This document shows positions 6,785-14,727 of a stretch of DNA of 40,195 nucleotides, one piece after another. The stretch is from NCBI GenBank assembly GCA_022786995.1, contig JALFUW010000096.1:1-40195 (forward strand), read 5' to 3'. A model generated the notes under the pieces. The model saw nothing but the letters and a program-made list of their open reading frames with translations. It was not told the DNA's origin and did no database searches. The translations under genes and the position numbers were made by a program. Source of the stretch: Clostridiales bacterium. GTDB taxonomy: Bacteria; Bacillota; Clostridia; Oscillospirales; Oscillospiraceae. Position 1 is the stretch's first letter. Every line of letters begins with the position of its first letter.

Positions 6785-7477
6785 TTACAGCGCCCGCAGG
6801 GCGTCAACCAGCGCGGTCTTCCCGGCGGTTTTCTCGTCCTTCTGCTTGATGACCCGGGCGGGGCATCCGGCCACCACGGTGTTGGGGGCCACATCGCCCA
6901 CCACCACGGCCCCGGCGGCCACCACTGCGTCATGGCCGATGCGGCAGCCCTCGATGACTACGGCATTAGCACCGATGAGCACGTTGTCCTCCACAATGAC
7001 GGGGGTAGCGGAGGCAGGCTCTACGACACCCGCCAGCACCGCGCCGGCGCCCACATGGCAGTTTTTGCCCACGATGGCCCGGCCGCCCAGCACCGCACCC
7101 ATGTCGATCATGGTGCCCTCGCCCACCACCGCGCCGATGTTGATCACCGCCCCCATCATGATGACGGCGTTTTTGCCGATCTCCACCTGCTCCCGGATGA
7201 TGGCGCCCGGCTCAATGCGGGCGGGAATGTCCTTCATGTCAAGCATGGGGATGGCGGAGTTTCGGCAGTTGTTTTCGATTTCCAGATGGGCAAATTCATT
7301 GGCTTCCAGCACGGGCTTAACGTCCTTCCAGTCGCCGAAAACGATCTTGCACCCTTCTCCCGCGGGGAACTCCCGGCAGTTCGGGAAGGAAACAGGAGTC
7401 TTCTCCCAGACGTAGACCTTCACCGGGGTCTTCTTTTCGGAGGTGCGGATGTATTCAATGATCTCCTGAGCATTCAT
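6785..7477 (-). CDS. dapH: Tetrahydrodipicolinate N-acetyltransferase
   Basis: This 230-aa left-handed beta-helix enzyme acetylates tetrahydrodipicolinate with acetyl-CoA, the committing step of the N-acetyl branch to diaminopimelate and lysine. The N-terminal DapH domain ([10 protein letters not shown]...KTPVKVYV) is followed by hexapeptide repeats from about residue 90 ([42 protein letters not shown]), and the family hallmark [13 protein letters not shown]. The frame opens at 7486, but that ATG is 1-2 nt from the Shine-Dalgarno. ATG 7477, about 10 nt from AGGAG, is preferred. The gene is divergent from the deacetylase and aminotransferase genes of the same branch and has its own promoter and terminator. 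Confidence 0.93.
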   Translation of the reverse strand: MNAQEIIEYIRTSEKKTPVKVYVWEKTPVSFPNCREFPAGEGCKIVFGDWKDVKPVLEANEFAHLEIENNCRNSAIPMLDMKDIPARIEPGAIIREQVEIGKNAVIMMGAVINIGAVVGEGTMIDMGAVLGGRAIVGKNCHVGAGAVLAGVVEPASATPVIVEDNVLIGANAVVIEGCRIGHDAVVAAGAVVVGDVAPNTVVAGCPARVIKQKDEKTAGKTALVDALRAL

Positions 7478-7511
7478 AGATATCATTCTCCTTCTTTCGT
7501 ATTACACAAAA

Positions 7512-7540
7512 ATTCTATCATTATTTAGGCAAATTGACAA
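7512..7540 (-). promoter_or_regulatory. Promoter of dapH
   Basis: On the minus strand TTGTCA (7535-7540), 17 bp and TAGAAT (7512-7517) precede dapH. The -35 box lies beside that of the divergent promoter, so one regulator could control both directions. Confidence 0.65.
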
Positions 7541-7549
7541 GAAGAAAAA

Positions 7550-7578
7550 TTGACAGAAGGGACGCTTTCCCGTATAAT
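7550..7578 (+). promoter_or_regulatory. Consensus promoter of the deacetylase-aminotransferase operon
   Basis: TTGACA (7550-7555), exactly 17 bp and TATAAT (7573-7578) form a perfect consensus promoter. The leader is very short, about 17 nt. A further TTGACA at 7534-7539 overlaps the divergent -35 box. I see no lysine riboswitch in this small gap. Confidence 0.85.
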
Positions 7579-7601
7579 CGAAGGAAAAAGGAGGGGTGGA
7601 C

Positions 7602-8690
7602 ATGAACATTCGTGACGACCGACGGGCGCTGCACCGCATCCCGGAGCTGGATAGAAACCTGCCGGAAACCTTCGCCTATCTGAATGGTGTCCTGTCGAAG
7701 CTCAACTGCCGGGTGTTTTCCCCGGTGGAGGGCAGCCTGTGCGCTTTCTTTGACTTCGGACAGGAGGAGGCCCTCGCTTTCCGGGCGGACGCGGACGCTC
7801 TGCCCATCACCGAGAAAACCGGGACGGTCTATACCTCCCGGCACGAAGGGTGTATGCACGCCTGCGGGCATGATGGGCACATGGCGATTTTGCTGGAGCT
7901 TGCCCGACGCCTGAATGAAAAGCAGCACCTGCCCCACAACGTGCTGCTGGTATTCCAGAGCGCCGAGGAGACCACCGGCGGGGCCAGGGACATCTGCGAT
8001 AGCGGCGTGTTTACGCAATACAACGTCAAAGCGATTTTCGGCCTGCACCTGTGGCCTGGGCTGGAAGCCGGGGTCGTTGCCAGCCGGTGTCAGGAGCTGA
8101 TGGCCCGCTCCAGTGAGGTCAACGTGGATATCTACGGAAAATCCGCCCACATCGCCAAGGCTTGCGAGGGCATTGACGCGCTGATGGCAGCCACGACATT
8201 CTACCAAAAGGCCATGGAAATGGAGCAAAAACTTCCAAATTCTGTGTTCCGCCTGCTGAAATTTGGCAAATTCCAGAGCGGCACCGTCCGCAACGCCCTG
8301 TCTGCCCACACCCACATGGAGGGTTCCCTCCGGGCCTTTCAGGACGAGGTCTTCGATGGATTGGCGGCAGGACTGGCAGATATCGGCAGAGCGGTGGAAG
8401 CAGAATACGGCTGCACCGTGAAGCTCCACCTCAGCGACGGTTACCCGGCAGTGATGAATCCCCCTGAACTATACGACCGGGTACGATCCATTCTTCCCTT
8501 CCGGGAGCTGGAAAGCCCCTGCATGACCGCCGAGGACTTTTCCTGGTATCAGAAAACCCTTCCGGGGCTGTTCTTCTTCCTCGGGCTGGGGGACGTGCCT
8601 GCCCTGCACACCGACACCTTCGATTTTAACGAGGAAATTTTACTGAAAGGCGCCGATTTCTTCGAGAAACTGGCGGAAATGGAATTATGA
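7602..8690 (+). CDS. M20 amidohydrolase, probable N-acetyldiaminopimelate deacetylase
   Basis: This 362-aa cytosolic metallopeptidase-fold enzyme (M20 family) probably removes the acetyl group from N-acetyl-LL-diaminopimelate, the last step of the acetylase branch. RRALHRIPEL is the standard start of the family. Metal-site motifs are visible as FRADADALP, HACGHDGHMA and SAEETTGGA; a dimerisation domain occupies roughly residues 170-285. ATG 7602 is chosen over GTG 7596 because AGGAGG lies 7 nt upstream. It overlaps the aminotransferase gene by 4 nt (ATGA) and is divergent from dapH, which argues for this substrate over other N-acyl amino acids. M20 family members alone do not reveal substrate. 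Confidence 0.85.
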   Translation: MNIRDDRRALHRIPELDRNLPETFAYLNGVLSKLNCRVFSPVEGSLCAFFDFGQEEALAFRADADALPITEKTGTVYTSRHEGCMHACGHDGHMAILLELARRLNEKQHLPHNVLLVFQSAEETTGGARDICDSGVFTQYNVKAIFGLHLWPGLEAGVVASRCQELMARSSEVNVDIYGKSAHIAKACEGIDALMAATTFYQKAMEMEQKLPNSVFRLLKFGKFQSGTVRNALSAHTHMEGSLRAFQDEVFDGLAAGLADIGRAVEAEYGCTVKLHLSDGYPAVMNPPELYDRVRSILPFRELESPCMTAEDFSWYQKTLPGLFFFLGLGDVPALHTDTFDFNEEILLKGADFFEKLAEMEL

Positions 8691-9844
8691 TCCCACTGAA
8701 TCAAAATTTATCCGCATTAAAGCGCAGCGCCATCCGGGTGTACACCAACATGGCAAAGGAAGTTCCCGGATGTGTTATGTTAACGATTGGCGAGCCGGAT
8801 TTTGACACCCCCCAGGCCATCAAGGCCGCGGCCTGTGCCGCCCTCGCCGCGGGCCAGACCCACTACGCCCCCAATCAGGGCACCGCTGCCCTTCGAAAAG
8901 CCGTGGCGGATTACGAAACCCGCCGGGGCCGCGCTGTCACCCCGGAGCAGGTGCTCATCACCGTAGGGGCAACCCACGCCCTGTTTACTGCGCTGCTGGG
9001 CATTCTGAACCCCGGCGAGGAGGTCATCGTTCCCACCCCCGGCTTTGGCCTGTACGAGACCATCGCCACCGTCGCCGGGGCGAAAACCGTCCGGCTGGAT
9101 GTGACAAAAAACAACTTCCAGATTACGAAAGAAGCCTTGGAAGCTGCCATTACCCCGAAAACCAAGGCGATTATTCTCAATTCCCCCTGCAATCCCACCG
9201 GCGTTGTGTTAAGCGCCGAAAGCATGGCAAACGTCAAGGCGGCGGTGCTGGGAAAGCCCATTTTCGTCATCAGCGACAATGTGTACAGCCAGCTGTCGGA
9301 TGGGAACTGCCCCGATCTGAGCCTCGATGCCGAACTGAACGACCAGCTGATTCTGTGCCAGAGCTTCAGTAAGCCCTACGCCATGACCGGCTGGCGCATC
9401 GGCTATCTGACCTGCCCGGACTATGTGATGGATCGGCTGCTGCTGCTGAGCGCCGGAGAAATCGCCGCCGTGCCCACTTTTTTGCAGGACGCGGCTGTGG
9501 AAGCCCTGAAAACCGACCCCGGCCCCATGCGGGACACCTACGCCAAACGCCGGGCTTACATTACCGCCCGTCTGCGGGATATGGGCCTGTCCTTCCCGGA
9601 GCCGGAGGGGGCTTTCTATGTCTTCGTGGATGTCCGGCAGTTCGGCATGGACAGCGCCCAGTTCTGCACCCGGATGATCCGGGAGGCCGCCGTGGCCGCC
9701 GTTCCGGGCAGCTGCTTCGGCAGTGAGGGCTATATCCGCCTGTCCTACTGCTGTTCTGATTCCGATTTGGAAATCGGTATGGACAGGATGGAAGCATTTA
9801 TTCAGGCACTCCGCGCTTGCTGTGGAAACGCGTTCGGCGGATAA
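8687..9844 (+). CDS. patA: Class I aminotransferase, probable N-acetyl-LL-DAP aminotransferase (PatA)
   Basis: This 385-aa PLP enzyme of fold type I probably transfers the amino group from glutamate to N-acetyl-2-amino-6-oxopimelate. The PLP-binding Lys is in SFSKPYAMTGWR. The Asn/Pro signature LNSPCNPTG, the ISDNVYS segment and the C-terminal IRLSYCC, whose Arg binds the substrate carboxylate, are all visible. Length is normal for PatA-like enzymes. The ATGA overlap with the deacetylase gene, and dapH across the divergent promoter, put three steps of one pathway together. Aspartate aminotransferase activity is the main alternative. Confidence 0.85.
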   Translation: MIPLNQNLSALKRSAIRVYTNMAKEVPGCVMLTIGEPDFDTPQAIKAAACAALAAGQTHYAPNQGTAALRKAVADYETRRGRAVTPEQVLITVGATHALFTALLGILNPGEEVIVPTPGFGLYETIATVAGAKTVRLDVTKNNFQITKEALEAAITPKTKAIILNSPCNPTGVVLSAESMANVKAAVLGKPIFVISDNVYSQLSDGNCPDLSLDAELNDQLILCQSFSKPYAMTGWRIGYLTCPDYVMDRLLLLSAGEIAAVPTFLQDAAVEALKTDPGPMRDTYAKRRAYITARLRDMGLSFPEPEGAFYVFVDVRQFGMDSAQFCTRMIREAAVAAVPGSCFGSEGYIRLSYCCSDSDLEIGMDRMEAFIQALRACCGNAFGG

Positions 9845-9860
9845 AGAAGCATTTAGCCAA

Positions 9861-9940
9861 TGACAGCCTCCCCTATCAGGGGAGGTGGCCGAGCGTAAGC
9901 GAGGCCGGAGGGGTGTACCCCCTGCCGTCAGCTGCGCTGA
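9861..9940. repeat. Palindromic intergenic repeat (R3 type)
   Basis: CCTCCCC and GGGGAGG arms, then GGCC/GGCC and GGGGGT-like pairs, form a hairpin-rich element ending in GTCAGCTGCGCTGA. A related layout occurs at 22044-22131. It contains no gene and lies just after patA. Confidence 0.6.
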
Positions 9941-9960
9941 ATTCTATTTTCAATATAAGA

Positions 9961-9997
9961 ATGCCCTTCGGGAGAGTTCCCGAAGGGCATCATTTTA
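9961..9997. terminator. Bidirectional terminator between patA and the HPt gene
   Basis: A perfect 13-bp stem (9961-9973 with 9978-9990) with a 4-nt loop lies between two convergent genes. CATTTTAT follows on the plus strand and TCTTAT on the minus strand. Confidence 0.75.
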
Positions 9998-10354
9998 TCA
10001 ATCAAGGTTACGGATGGCGGCGACGGTGGCGTCATAATCCCGGGTGACGGCTTCCAGCATGGGAGCGGCCTCCGGGGGGATGGTGTCCGCGGGGGCACGG
10101 AGCAGCTCTGTCAGTTCGCTGGCGGAGGCGCGGAGTTTGGTGAAGCTCAGGTTGGCAGCCACGCCCTTCAGCGTGTGCGCCGCCCGGAAGGCCGCATCGT
10201 GATCGCCGGCAGCCATGGCAGCGGTCAGCTCGGCATAGCTCCGATCGTCCAGAAATTTCCGAACGAATTTCTCAACCAGCCGCTGACTGGGCAGACGGCC
10301 GCAGACCTCTGTGTAATTGCCGCCCATTTCCTGATAGCACTGTTCAATGGTCAT
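9998..10354 (-). CDS. Stand-alone HPt phosphotransfer protein
   Basis: This 118-aa soluble helical protein has the HPt signature AFRAAHTLKGVAANL, with phosphorylatable His60. HPt proteins shuttle phosphate from a hybrid kinase receiver to another receiver. It is alone: no kinase or regulator is adjacent. The hybrid kinase at 27008-30802 has two receivers and no HPt of its own, so it is a candidate partner (inference). The frame extends to GTG 10372, but AGGAGAG lies 5-7 nt before ATG 10354, which I take as the start. A minus-strand promoter candidate lies at 10415-10443. Confidence 0.88.
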   Translation of the reverse strand: MTIEQCYQEMGGNYTEVCGRLPSQRLVEKFVRKFLDDRSYAELTAAMAAGDHDAAFRAAHTLKGVAANLSFTKLRASASELTELLRAPADTIPPEAAPMLEAVTRDYDATVAAIRNLD

Positions 10355-10414
10355 AGACTCTCTCCTATCCACTAACGCGGGGCACAGCCGCCCGAAAGTT
10401 TTCCGTACAAAGAC

Positions 10415-10443
10415 ATTTTATATCAGAGGTTTGAAAAAAGCAA
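10415..10443 (-). promoter_or_regulatory. Promoter candidate of the HPt gene
   Basis: On the minus strand TTGCTT (10438-10443), 17 bp and TAAAAT (10415-10420) precede the HPt gene by about 60 nt. The rest of the gap up to 10580 holds nothing that I recognise. Confidence 0.45.
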
Positions 10444-10580
10444 TAGTTTTATTGACAGATATGGAAATTAACCGATGAATGCGTGGGCGGGAGCGTTTCT
10501 CAAGGATCCATTCTATTGCGCATTCGGGAACCTCTGAATAAATCGCTTTCGGCTGATCGGCGACCCGTGCCTGCGGTGAA

Positions 10581-11090
10581 TCAGGCTTCCAAAAACTGCC
10601 GGTCGTTTTCGAGGGATTCCATTTTCCCGTGGATGCGGCCCAGGGCGTACATCAGCAGCGTGGCGCACAGCAGATTGATCCAGCCGACATGGGTTGGGTT
10701 GAAGCTGTTGACAAGCCCAATCAGCAGATTGGCCCCGCCGATGATACAGAGCGTATTGCCGATCTTTTTCAGATGGGCCAGCTTGGAGTCGATGTCGGAG
10801 AACAGGTCGAACTGTCCCAGTTCTGCCTTGCGCCGGAAGTACACCCACTGTGTTACCCGGCCCACATATTCCGCGCCGATTTCTTTCATAAAGGAGAGGT
10901 ATTCGGCGTCCGGCGCGTGCATTTCCAGACGAATGGTGTATTCGCCCGGCTGGCAGGGGGCGAAATGGTAGGTGCAGAAGCCCACCTTGGTCAGCACCCA
11001 GCCGGACTGGGCCATGGTGTTGAGCCAGCGCTCTTCCTTTTCAAAATCCCAGACCCACATCCATTTGTGAATCACTTTTTCTTCGCTCAT
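10581..11090 (-). CDS. DUF2812 domain membrane protein
   Basis: This 169-aa protein matches the DUF2812 pattern: WDFEKEERWLNTMAQSGW, then a beta-rich stretch (FAPCQPGEYTIRLEM), a 'GAEYVGRVTQWVYFRR' segment, and two C-terminal membrane spans (about residues 108-128 and 131-150). The function of DUF2812 proteins is unknown. They are very often encoded directly behind a PadR repressor, as here, with a 4-nt overlap. That suggests a membrane-stress or drug-response role under PadR control. The C-terminal tail (MESLENDRQFLEA) is polar and cytoplasmic. Confidence 0.85.
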   Translation of the reverse strand: MSEEKVIHKWMWVWDFEKEERWLNTMAQSGWVLTKVGFCTYHFAPCQPGEYTIRLEMHAPDAEYLSFMKEIGAEYVGRVTQWVYFRRKAELGQFDLFSDIDSKLAHLKKIGNTLCIIGGANLLIGLVNSFNPTHVGWINLLCATLLMYALGRIHGKMESLENDRQFLEA

Positions 11091-11404
11091 TTTGCTTCCT
11101 CCTTCAGCACCGTCTCGCCGTTGGCTACCAGCTGGCGCAGGCGGTTTAATTCGTTTTTCAGTATTTTCAGCCCTTTTTCGGTGAGCCGGTATTCTTTTTT
11201 GCGGCTGTCTATCACGGGCAGCGGTTCAATCCACCCTTTATCGCACAGGCCGGTCAGGGCGCCGTACAGGGTGCCCGCCGCCAGCCGCACCCGCCCGCCG
11301 GACAGGGCCTCCGTGCGCTGCATGATGCCGTAGCCATGCTGGGGGGTGTGCAGGGACAATAATATATAGTAGGTGGACTCGGTTAATACGGGATTATCAT
11401 TCAA
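11087..11404 (-). CDS. PadR family transcriptional repressor
   Basis: This 105-aa winged-helix regulator has the PadR core: YYILLSLHTPQHGYGIMQ, LAAGTLYGALTGLCDKGWI and KEYRLTEKGLKIL, then a C-terminal dimerisation helix. The start is TTG 11404: AGGAGG lies 8 nt upstream, and the nearest ATG is out of frame. The gene is first in a two-gene operon with DUF2812. Two identical-arm palindromes, TATATCG-N5-CGATATA, flank or overlap its promoter, which strongly suggests autorepression. The inducer is not deducible. Confidence 0.92.
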   Translation of the reverse strand: MNDNPVLTESTYYILLSLHTPQHGYGIMQRTEALSGGRVRLAAGTLYGALTGLCDKGWIEPLPVIDSRKKEYRLTEKGLKILKNELNRLRQLVANGETVLKEEAK

Positions 11405-11420
11405 AGAAGATGCCTCCTTT

Positions 11421-11478
11421 TATATCGGGACTCGATATATCGTGAGCATAGTATATCGTATCCCGATATAACTGTCAA
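11421..11478 (-). promoter_or_regulatory. PadR-DUF2812 promoter with two palindromic operators
   Basis: On the minus strand TTGACA (11473-11478), 17 bp and TATACT (11450-11455) form the promoter. Two copies of TATATCG-N5-CGATATA lie at 11421-11439 and 11452-11470, centres 31 bp apart, or about three helical turns. One covers the spacer and -10 box and the other the start of the transcript. A PadR dimer on each would block initiation. Confidence 0.8.
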
Positions 11479-11607
11479 GTGGCAAAAAAGGAGCTTCTTT
11501 CCACCTGAAAAAAAGACACATTTTGGTCAGATTACCCTCTATTCACTGATCCATTTTTTCGGTACAATATGTTTAAATAAATTGTGCTTTAGCTGCCTAG
11601 GAAAACA

Positions 11608-11736
11608 TGTCATTGCGAGCCAGTGCGCACACTGGCGTGGCAATCCCCCGGTTAGGAGGAAAACTTGTCAATGACCGTTCTGAGTATCAATGGGGATTGC
11701 CACACCAGTGACATCGGTCACTGGTTCGCAATGACA
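11608..11736. repeat. Repeat family R1, copy 2
   Basis: This 129-bp copy has TGTCATTGCGAGCCAGTG at one end and CACTGGTTCGCAATGACA at the other, with CCAGTG/CACTGG hairpins inside each arm. It is the main content of the 491-bp gap 11405-11895, with the PadR operators on its left. I recognise no gene in the gap. To its right (11760-11880) only a weak GC-rich hairpin near 11830-11850 is seen. Confidence 0.8.
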
Positions 11737-11895
11737 TACTAATTCAGGGAAGTTCTTCTTTATCTAACGAAGCACTCCTGGTCGAGGGGCCCAAAGGATG
11801 TACGACAATCACCCGGTTTTGTAACGCATTGCCCGCGGGGGCATCCCCGCTAAGTTCCCCTTTACCTAAATAGTACACTCTGGAGGAAACTGCCC

Positions 11896-13200
11896 ATGCT
11901 GCGAATGGAAATCGCCTTATTTCTGATTCTGGTGCTGGTGGGATATATGTATTTTTCCGCCGAGCGCAGGCCCACGGCCCTGCACCAGACCTTTTCCCTG
12001 CTGCTCATTGTTTTGCAGATCCATCTGCTGTTTGATGCCGCTACGGTCTACACGGTGAACCATCTGGACACTGTGCCTGCACTGCTCAACGCCCAGCTTC
12101 ACCGGGCCTTCATCGGCTCCATGGTTCTGGCTGTGTTCCTATTCTACCAGTACATCTCTATTCTGGTGGAGGAGGAAACGGGCAGGCCCCGGCGGCTGGA
12201 CAGGGCGGCGAAGATCTTCCTGCTGCTGGCCCTGCTGGGGGATCTGCTGCTGCCCATCCACTATGCCCAGACGCCGAAGGGCAACTATTCCGACGGCATT
12301 CATGTGGTGGTGTGCTATTTAAGCGTGCTTTACTATCTGATTCTCTGCGTGGGGCTGCTGCTGGGAAACTGGAAGGAGCTGGATGCCAAGAAACGGAGTG
12401 TCATCGGCTCGGCACTGACCATTCAGCTGGGGGTGACGGTTTTGCAGGCCATCAATCCCACCTGGCTCATCAGCGGCATGGGCCTGACCCTGATGACCAT
12501 GGCCTTCTACCTGACGCTGGAAAACCCCGCCATTCTGCGAAGCGAATTGACAGAGCAGAGGATGTCCATGCTGTACCTGAAAAGCCAGATCAATCCCCAT
12601 TTTCTTTATAATACCCTGGATTCCATCCGCATCCGTGCCCAGCTCAGCGGGGATAAGGAGGTTGCCGATCTTCTCATGCGGCTGGTGGATTTCTTCCGGC
12701 TCAGCGTGAAGACCAACAAGCAGATGGTGTCTCTGGATGAGGAGCTGGAGCTGCTGGAAGCCTACATGGAGCTGATGTGCAGCCGGTATCCCCAGCTGAA
12801 GGTGGAATACGACATCGATCCCGACCTGTCCGAAACCCTGGTGCCCAACTTCATCTTGCAGCCCATTGTGGAAAACAGCCTGCTTCACGGCCTGAAAAAC
12901 AGGGGCTATCAGGGCCTTGTGAAGGTTTCTGCCCTGAAAGTGAATGGGACGCAGTTCGAGATTCAGGTTTATGATACTGGCAGCGGCTTTGCCGCGGGAG
13001 AAAAAGAGCGGGTGGAAGCCATGCTCCGCAACTACGCCAGAACCCCGGCGAAGCTGGAAGGCAACAGCATCGGTGTCCTGAATGTGCAGAAGCGCATGAA
13101 ACTCCTGTGCGGCCGGGACTGCGGCCTACGCTATACGGAAAATGAGGAAGGCGGACTGACGGCCCATCTGCTGCTGCCGATTCAGGAGGAGATTCCATGA
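11896..13200 (+). CDS. Sensor histidine kinase, LytS/YesM-like
   Basis: This is a 434-aa membrane kinase. Roughly residues 1-215 hold six to seven membrane spans with short loops, an integral-membrane sensor rather than an extracellular one. The His_kinase domain begins with YLKSQINPHFLYNTL; the phosphorylated residue is His235. The ATPase part has PNFILQPIVENSLLHG (N box) and VYDTGSGF (G1). The PHFLYN form is typical of YesM/LytS kinases. GGAGG lies about 8-10 nt before the ATG. The stop overlaps the response-regulator start by 4 nt, so the pair works together. Such pairs often control sugar transporters, but the signal and targets are unknown here. Confidence 0.92.
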   Translation: MLRMEIALFLILVLVGYMYFSAERRPTALHQTFSLLLIVLQIHLLFDAATVYTVNHLDTVPALLNAQLHRAFIGSMVLAVFLFYQYISILVEEETGRPRRLDRAAKIFLLLALLGDLLLPIHYAQTPKGNYSDGIHVVVCYLSVLYYLILCVGLLLGNWKELDAKKRSVIGSALTIQLGVTVLQAINPTWLISGMGLTLMTMAFYLTLENPAILRSELTEQRMSMLYLKSQINPHFLYNTLDSIRIRAQLSGDKEVADLLMRLVDFFRLSVKTNKQMVSLDEELELLEAYMELMCSRYPQLKVEYDIDPDLSETLVPNFILQPIVENSLLHGLKNRGYQGLVKVSALKVNGTQFEIQVYDTGSGFAAGEKERVEAMLRNYARTPAKLEGNSIGVLNVQKRMKLLCGRDCGLRYTENEEGGLTAHLLLPIQEEIP

Positions 13201-13946
13201 AAAAACTGAAAGTATTGCTGGTTGACGACGAAATCATGATCCGGGAGGGCTTCAAGCAGCTCTTTGACTGGGGTTCCCACGACTGCCAGGTGGTAGGCGA
13301 GGCCGCCGACGGCATGGAGGCCCTCGGGAAAATTGACTCCCTGCGGCCGGATATTGTCATCATGGACATTAACATCCCCATTATGAACGGGCTGAAGGTC
13401 ATCCAGCTCAGCCGGGTCAAGCATCCGAATATAGCCTTCGTCATTGTGTCCGGCTACGACGATTTCTCCTACTGCCAGCAGGCCCTGCGGCTGCAAATCA
13501 CGGACTATATCCTAAAGCCCGTGAACTATGAGGAATTCGGCACCTGCATCGACAACCTGAAAATCTCCCTCTATGAGCGGCGGGTGTCCCAGACCCCGGA
13601 GCCGGAAGCCCAGGAGGAACGCACCATCACCTCCATCACCCGCTTCTTGCAGGAGCACATGGGCGATGATGTGAGCCTGGGCGTGCTGGCGGAGGAATTC
13701 CATCTGAATCCCCAGTATATTAGCCAATTGTTCAAGAGCGAGATCGGCGTGGGCTTTCTTGCCTACCTCACCGGCATCCGCATGGAGCGGGCAAAGAAGC
13801 TGCTGCTGACCACCGACCTGCCGGTGGCGGAGGTTGCCGAGCAGTGCGGCTACGGCGATTACCGGGTCTTTACCAAAGTGTTCAAGAAGAACGAAAATGT
13901 CACACCCTCCCAGTACCGTCGGGACTTCCGGGAAAATAAGCTATGA
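13197..13946 (+). CDS. Response regulator, receiver plus AraC-type DNA-binding domain (YesN-like)
   Basis: This 249-aa protein has an N-terminal receiver (LLVDDEIMIREG; phosphoacceptor Asp57 in IVIMDINIP; VSGYDDFSY; conserved Lys in YILKPVN). A short linker of about residues 122-140 leads to two helix-turn-helix motifs of the AraC family (residues 150-249; LGVLAEEFHLNPQYISQLFK and VAEVAEQCGYGDYRVFTKVFKK). It is the output partner of the kinase whose gene overlaps it by 4 nt. No other gene is in the operon except a possible 29-codon frame starting within its stop codon. Confidence 0.94.
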   Translation: MKKLKVLLVDDEIMIREGFKQLFDWGSHDCQVVGEAADGMEALGKIDSLRPDIVIMDINIPIMNGLKVIQLSRVKHPNIAFVIVSGYDDFSYCQQALRLQITDYILKPVNYEEFGTCIDNLKISLYERRVSQTPEPEAQEERTITSITRFLQEHMGDDVSLGVLAEEFHLNPQYISQLFKSEIGVGFLAYLTGIRMERAKKLLLTTDLPVAEVAEQCGYGDYRVFTKVFKKNENVTPSQYRRDFRENKL

Positions 13947-14035
13947 AGGAGCAGAGACAATTCGAAGCACGGAAACACTGCCCCTGTGAGCGGGTGAAAA
14001 TTCGGACGGCGCCGGAATCCAAAGGCGGATAAAAC

Positions 14036-14063
14036 GAAAACAGGGCCGGTTGGCCCTGTTTTT
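14036..14063. terminator. Bidirectional terminator between the response regulator and the methyltransferase-like gene
   Basis: GAAAACAGGGCC and GGCCCTGTTTTT surround a GGTT loop (stem 14041-14047 with 14052-14058, flanked by A and T runs). It ends transcripts from both sides and overlaps the stop codon region of the minus-strand gene. Confidence 0.85.
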
Positions 14064-14727
14064 ACCATATGTAGGGGATCAGCCGCCAGCGGACTTTGGC
14101 TTTGTACGCGGTGTAGCCCGGCAGACCGGCTTCCAGAACGACTTCCTCGCCGTGAATCCGGCGGATGATGATGACAGGGTAGAGCAGCAGCAGAACAAAG
14201 CTGACCCAGGAGCCAAGCACCAGCGGAATTGCCAGACACATCAAAATGGTGGCTGTGTACATGGGGTGCCGGATGATGCCGTACAGCCCGGTGTCGATGA
14301 CGGTCTGCTCTGCCTGCACCTCCACCGTCCGGGAAAGGTAGGCGTTCTCCCGGAGTACCTCGGCGTAGAGGCCGTAGGAGGCCAGCTGGACAATCGCGGC
14401 GGCCCAGACCAGCCACCCGGGCACCCGGGTCCAGCCGAAGCGGAAATCAAATCCCGCCGCGAGAAAGCTCACTACGAACAGAAGCCCGGAGAAGGCAACC
14501 ACAGCCTGCTGGTCTTTCTGGGTTTCCTTCATGTTCAGCCGCTTTTTCAGCAGCTCCGGGGCCTTCAGCCAGAGAGTCAGCCCCAGAATCAGCATGGGCA
14601 GAAACATCAGAGCGCAGAACAGCCAGCCGCCGGGGTAGCTCCATGTTCCTGCGGGGGCGAACAGCAGCAATGCAGTCAGCAGAAGCCCGCACACCAGCTT
14701 GAGGGCGGCGTTCATCAGCAGTTTCAT
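14062..14727 (-). CDS. Isoprenylcysteine carboxyl methyltransferase (ICMT/PEMT)-like membrane protein
   Basis: This 221-aa integral membrane protein has about five spans. The C-terminal part carries the hallmark GLYGIIRHPMYTATI, and then EEVVLEAGLPGYTAYKAKVRWRLIP-type residues near the end, which bind S-adenosylmethionine in this family. Bacterial members methylate unknown small molecules or lipids. I place the start at ATG 14727, whose ATGA overlaps the flavodoxin stop, with GGGGGG 7 nt upstream. A longer frame to 14748 exists. Coupled translation with a flavodoxin is unusual and hints at a shared redox or lipid task (inference). Confidence 0.82.
   Translation of the reverse strand: MKLLMNAALKLVCGLLLTALLLFAPAGTWSYPGGWLFCALMFLPMLILGLTLWLKAPELLKKRLNMKETQKDQQAVVAFSGLLFVVSFLAAGFDFRFGWTRVPGWLVWAAAIVQLASYGLYAEVLRENAYLSRTVEVQAEQTVIDTGLYGIIRHPMYTATILMCLAIPLVLGSWVSFVLLLLYPVIIIRRIHGEEVVLEAGLPGYTAYKAKVRWRLIPYIW

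Noticed and set aside
7487..7601. Lysine riboswitch in the dap intergenic region
   Set aside because: The gap is about 124 bp and is filled by two promoters and very short leaders. There is no room for the L-box.
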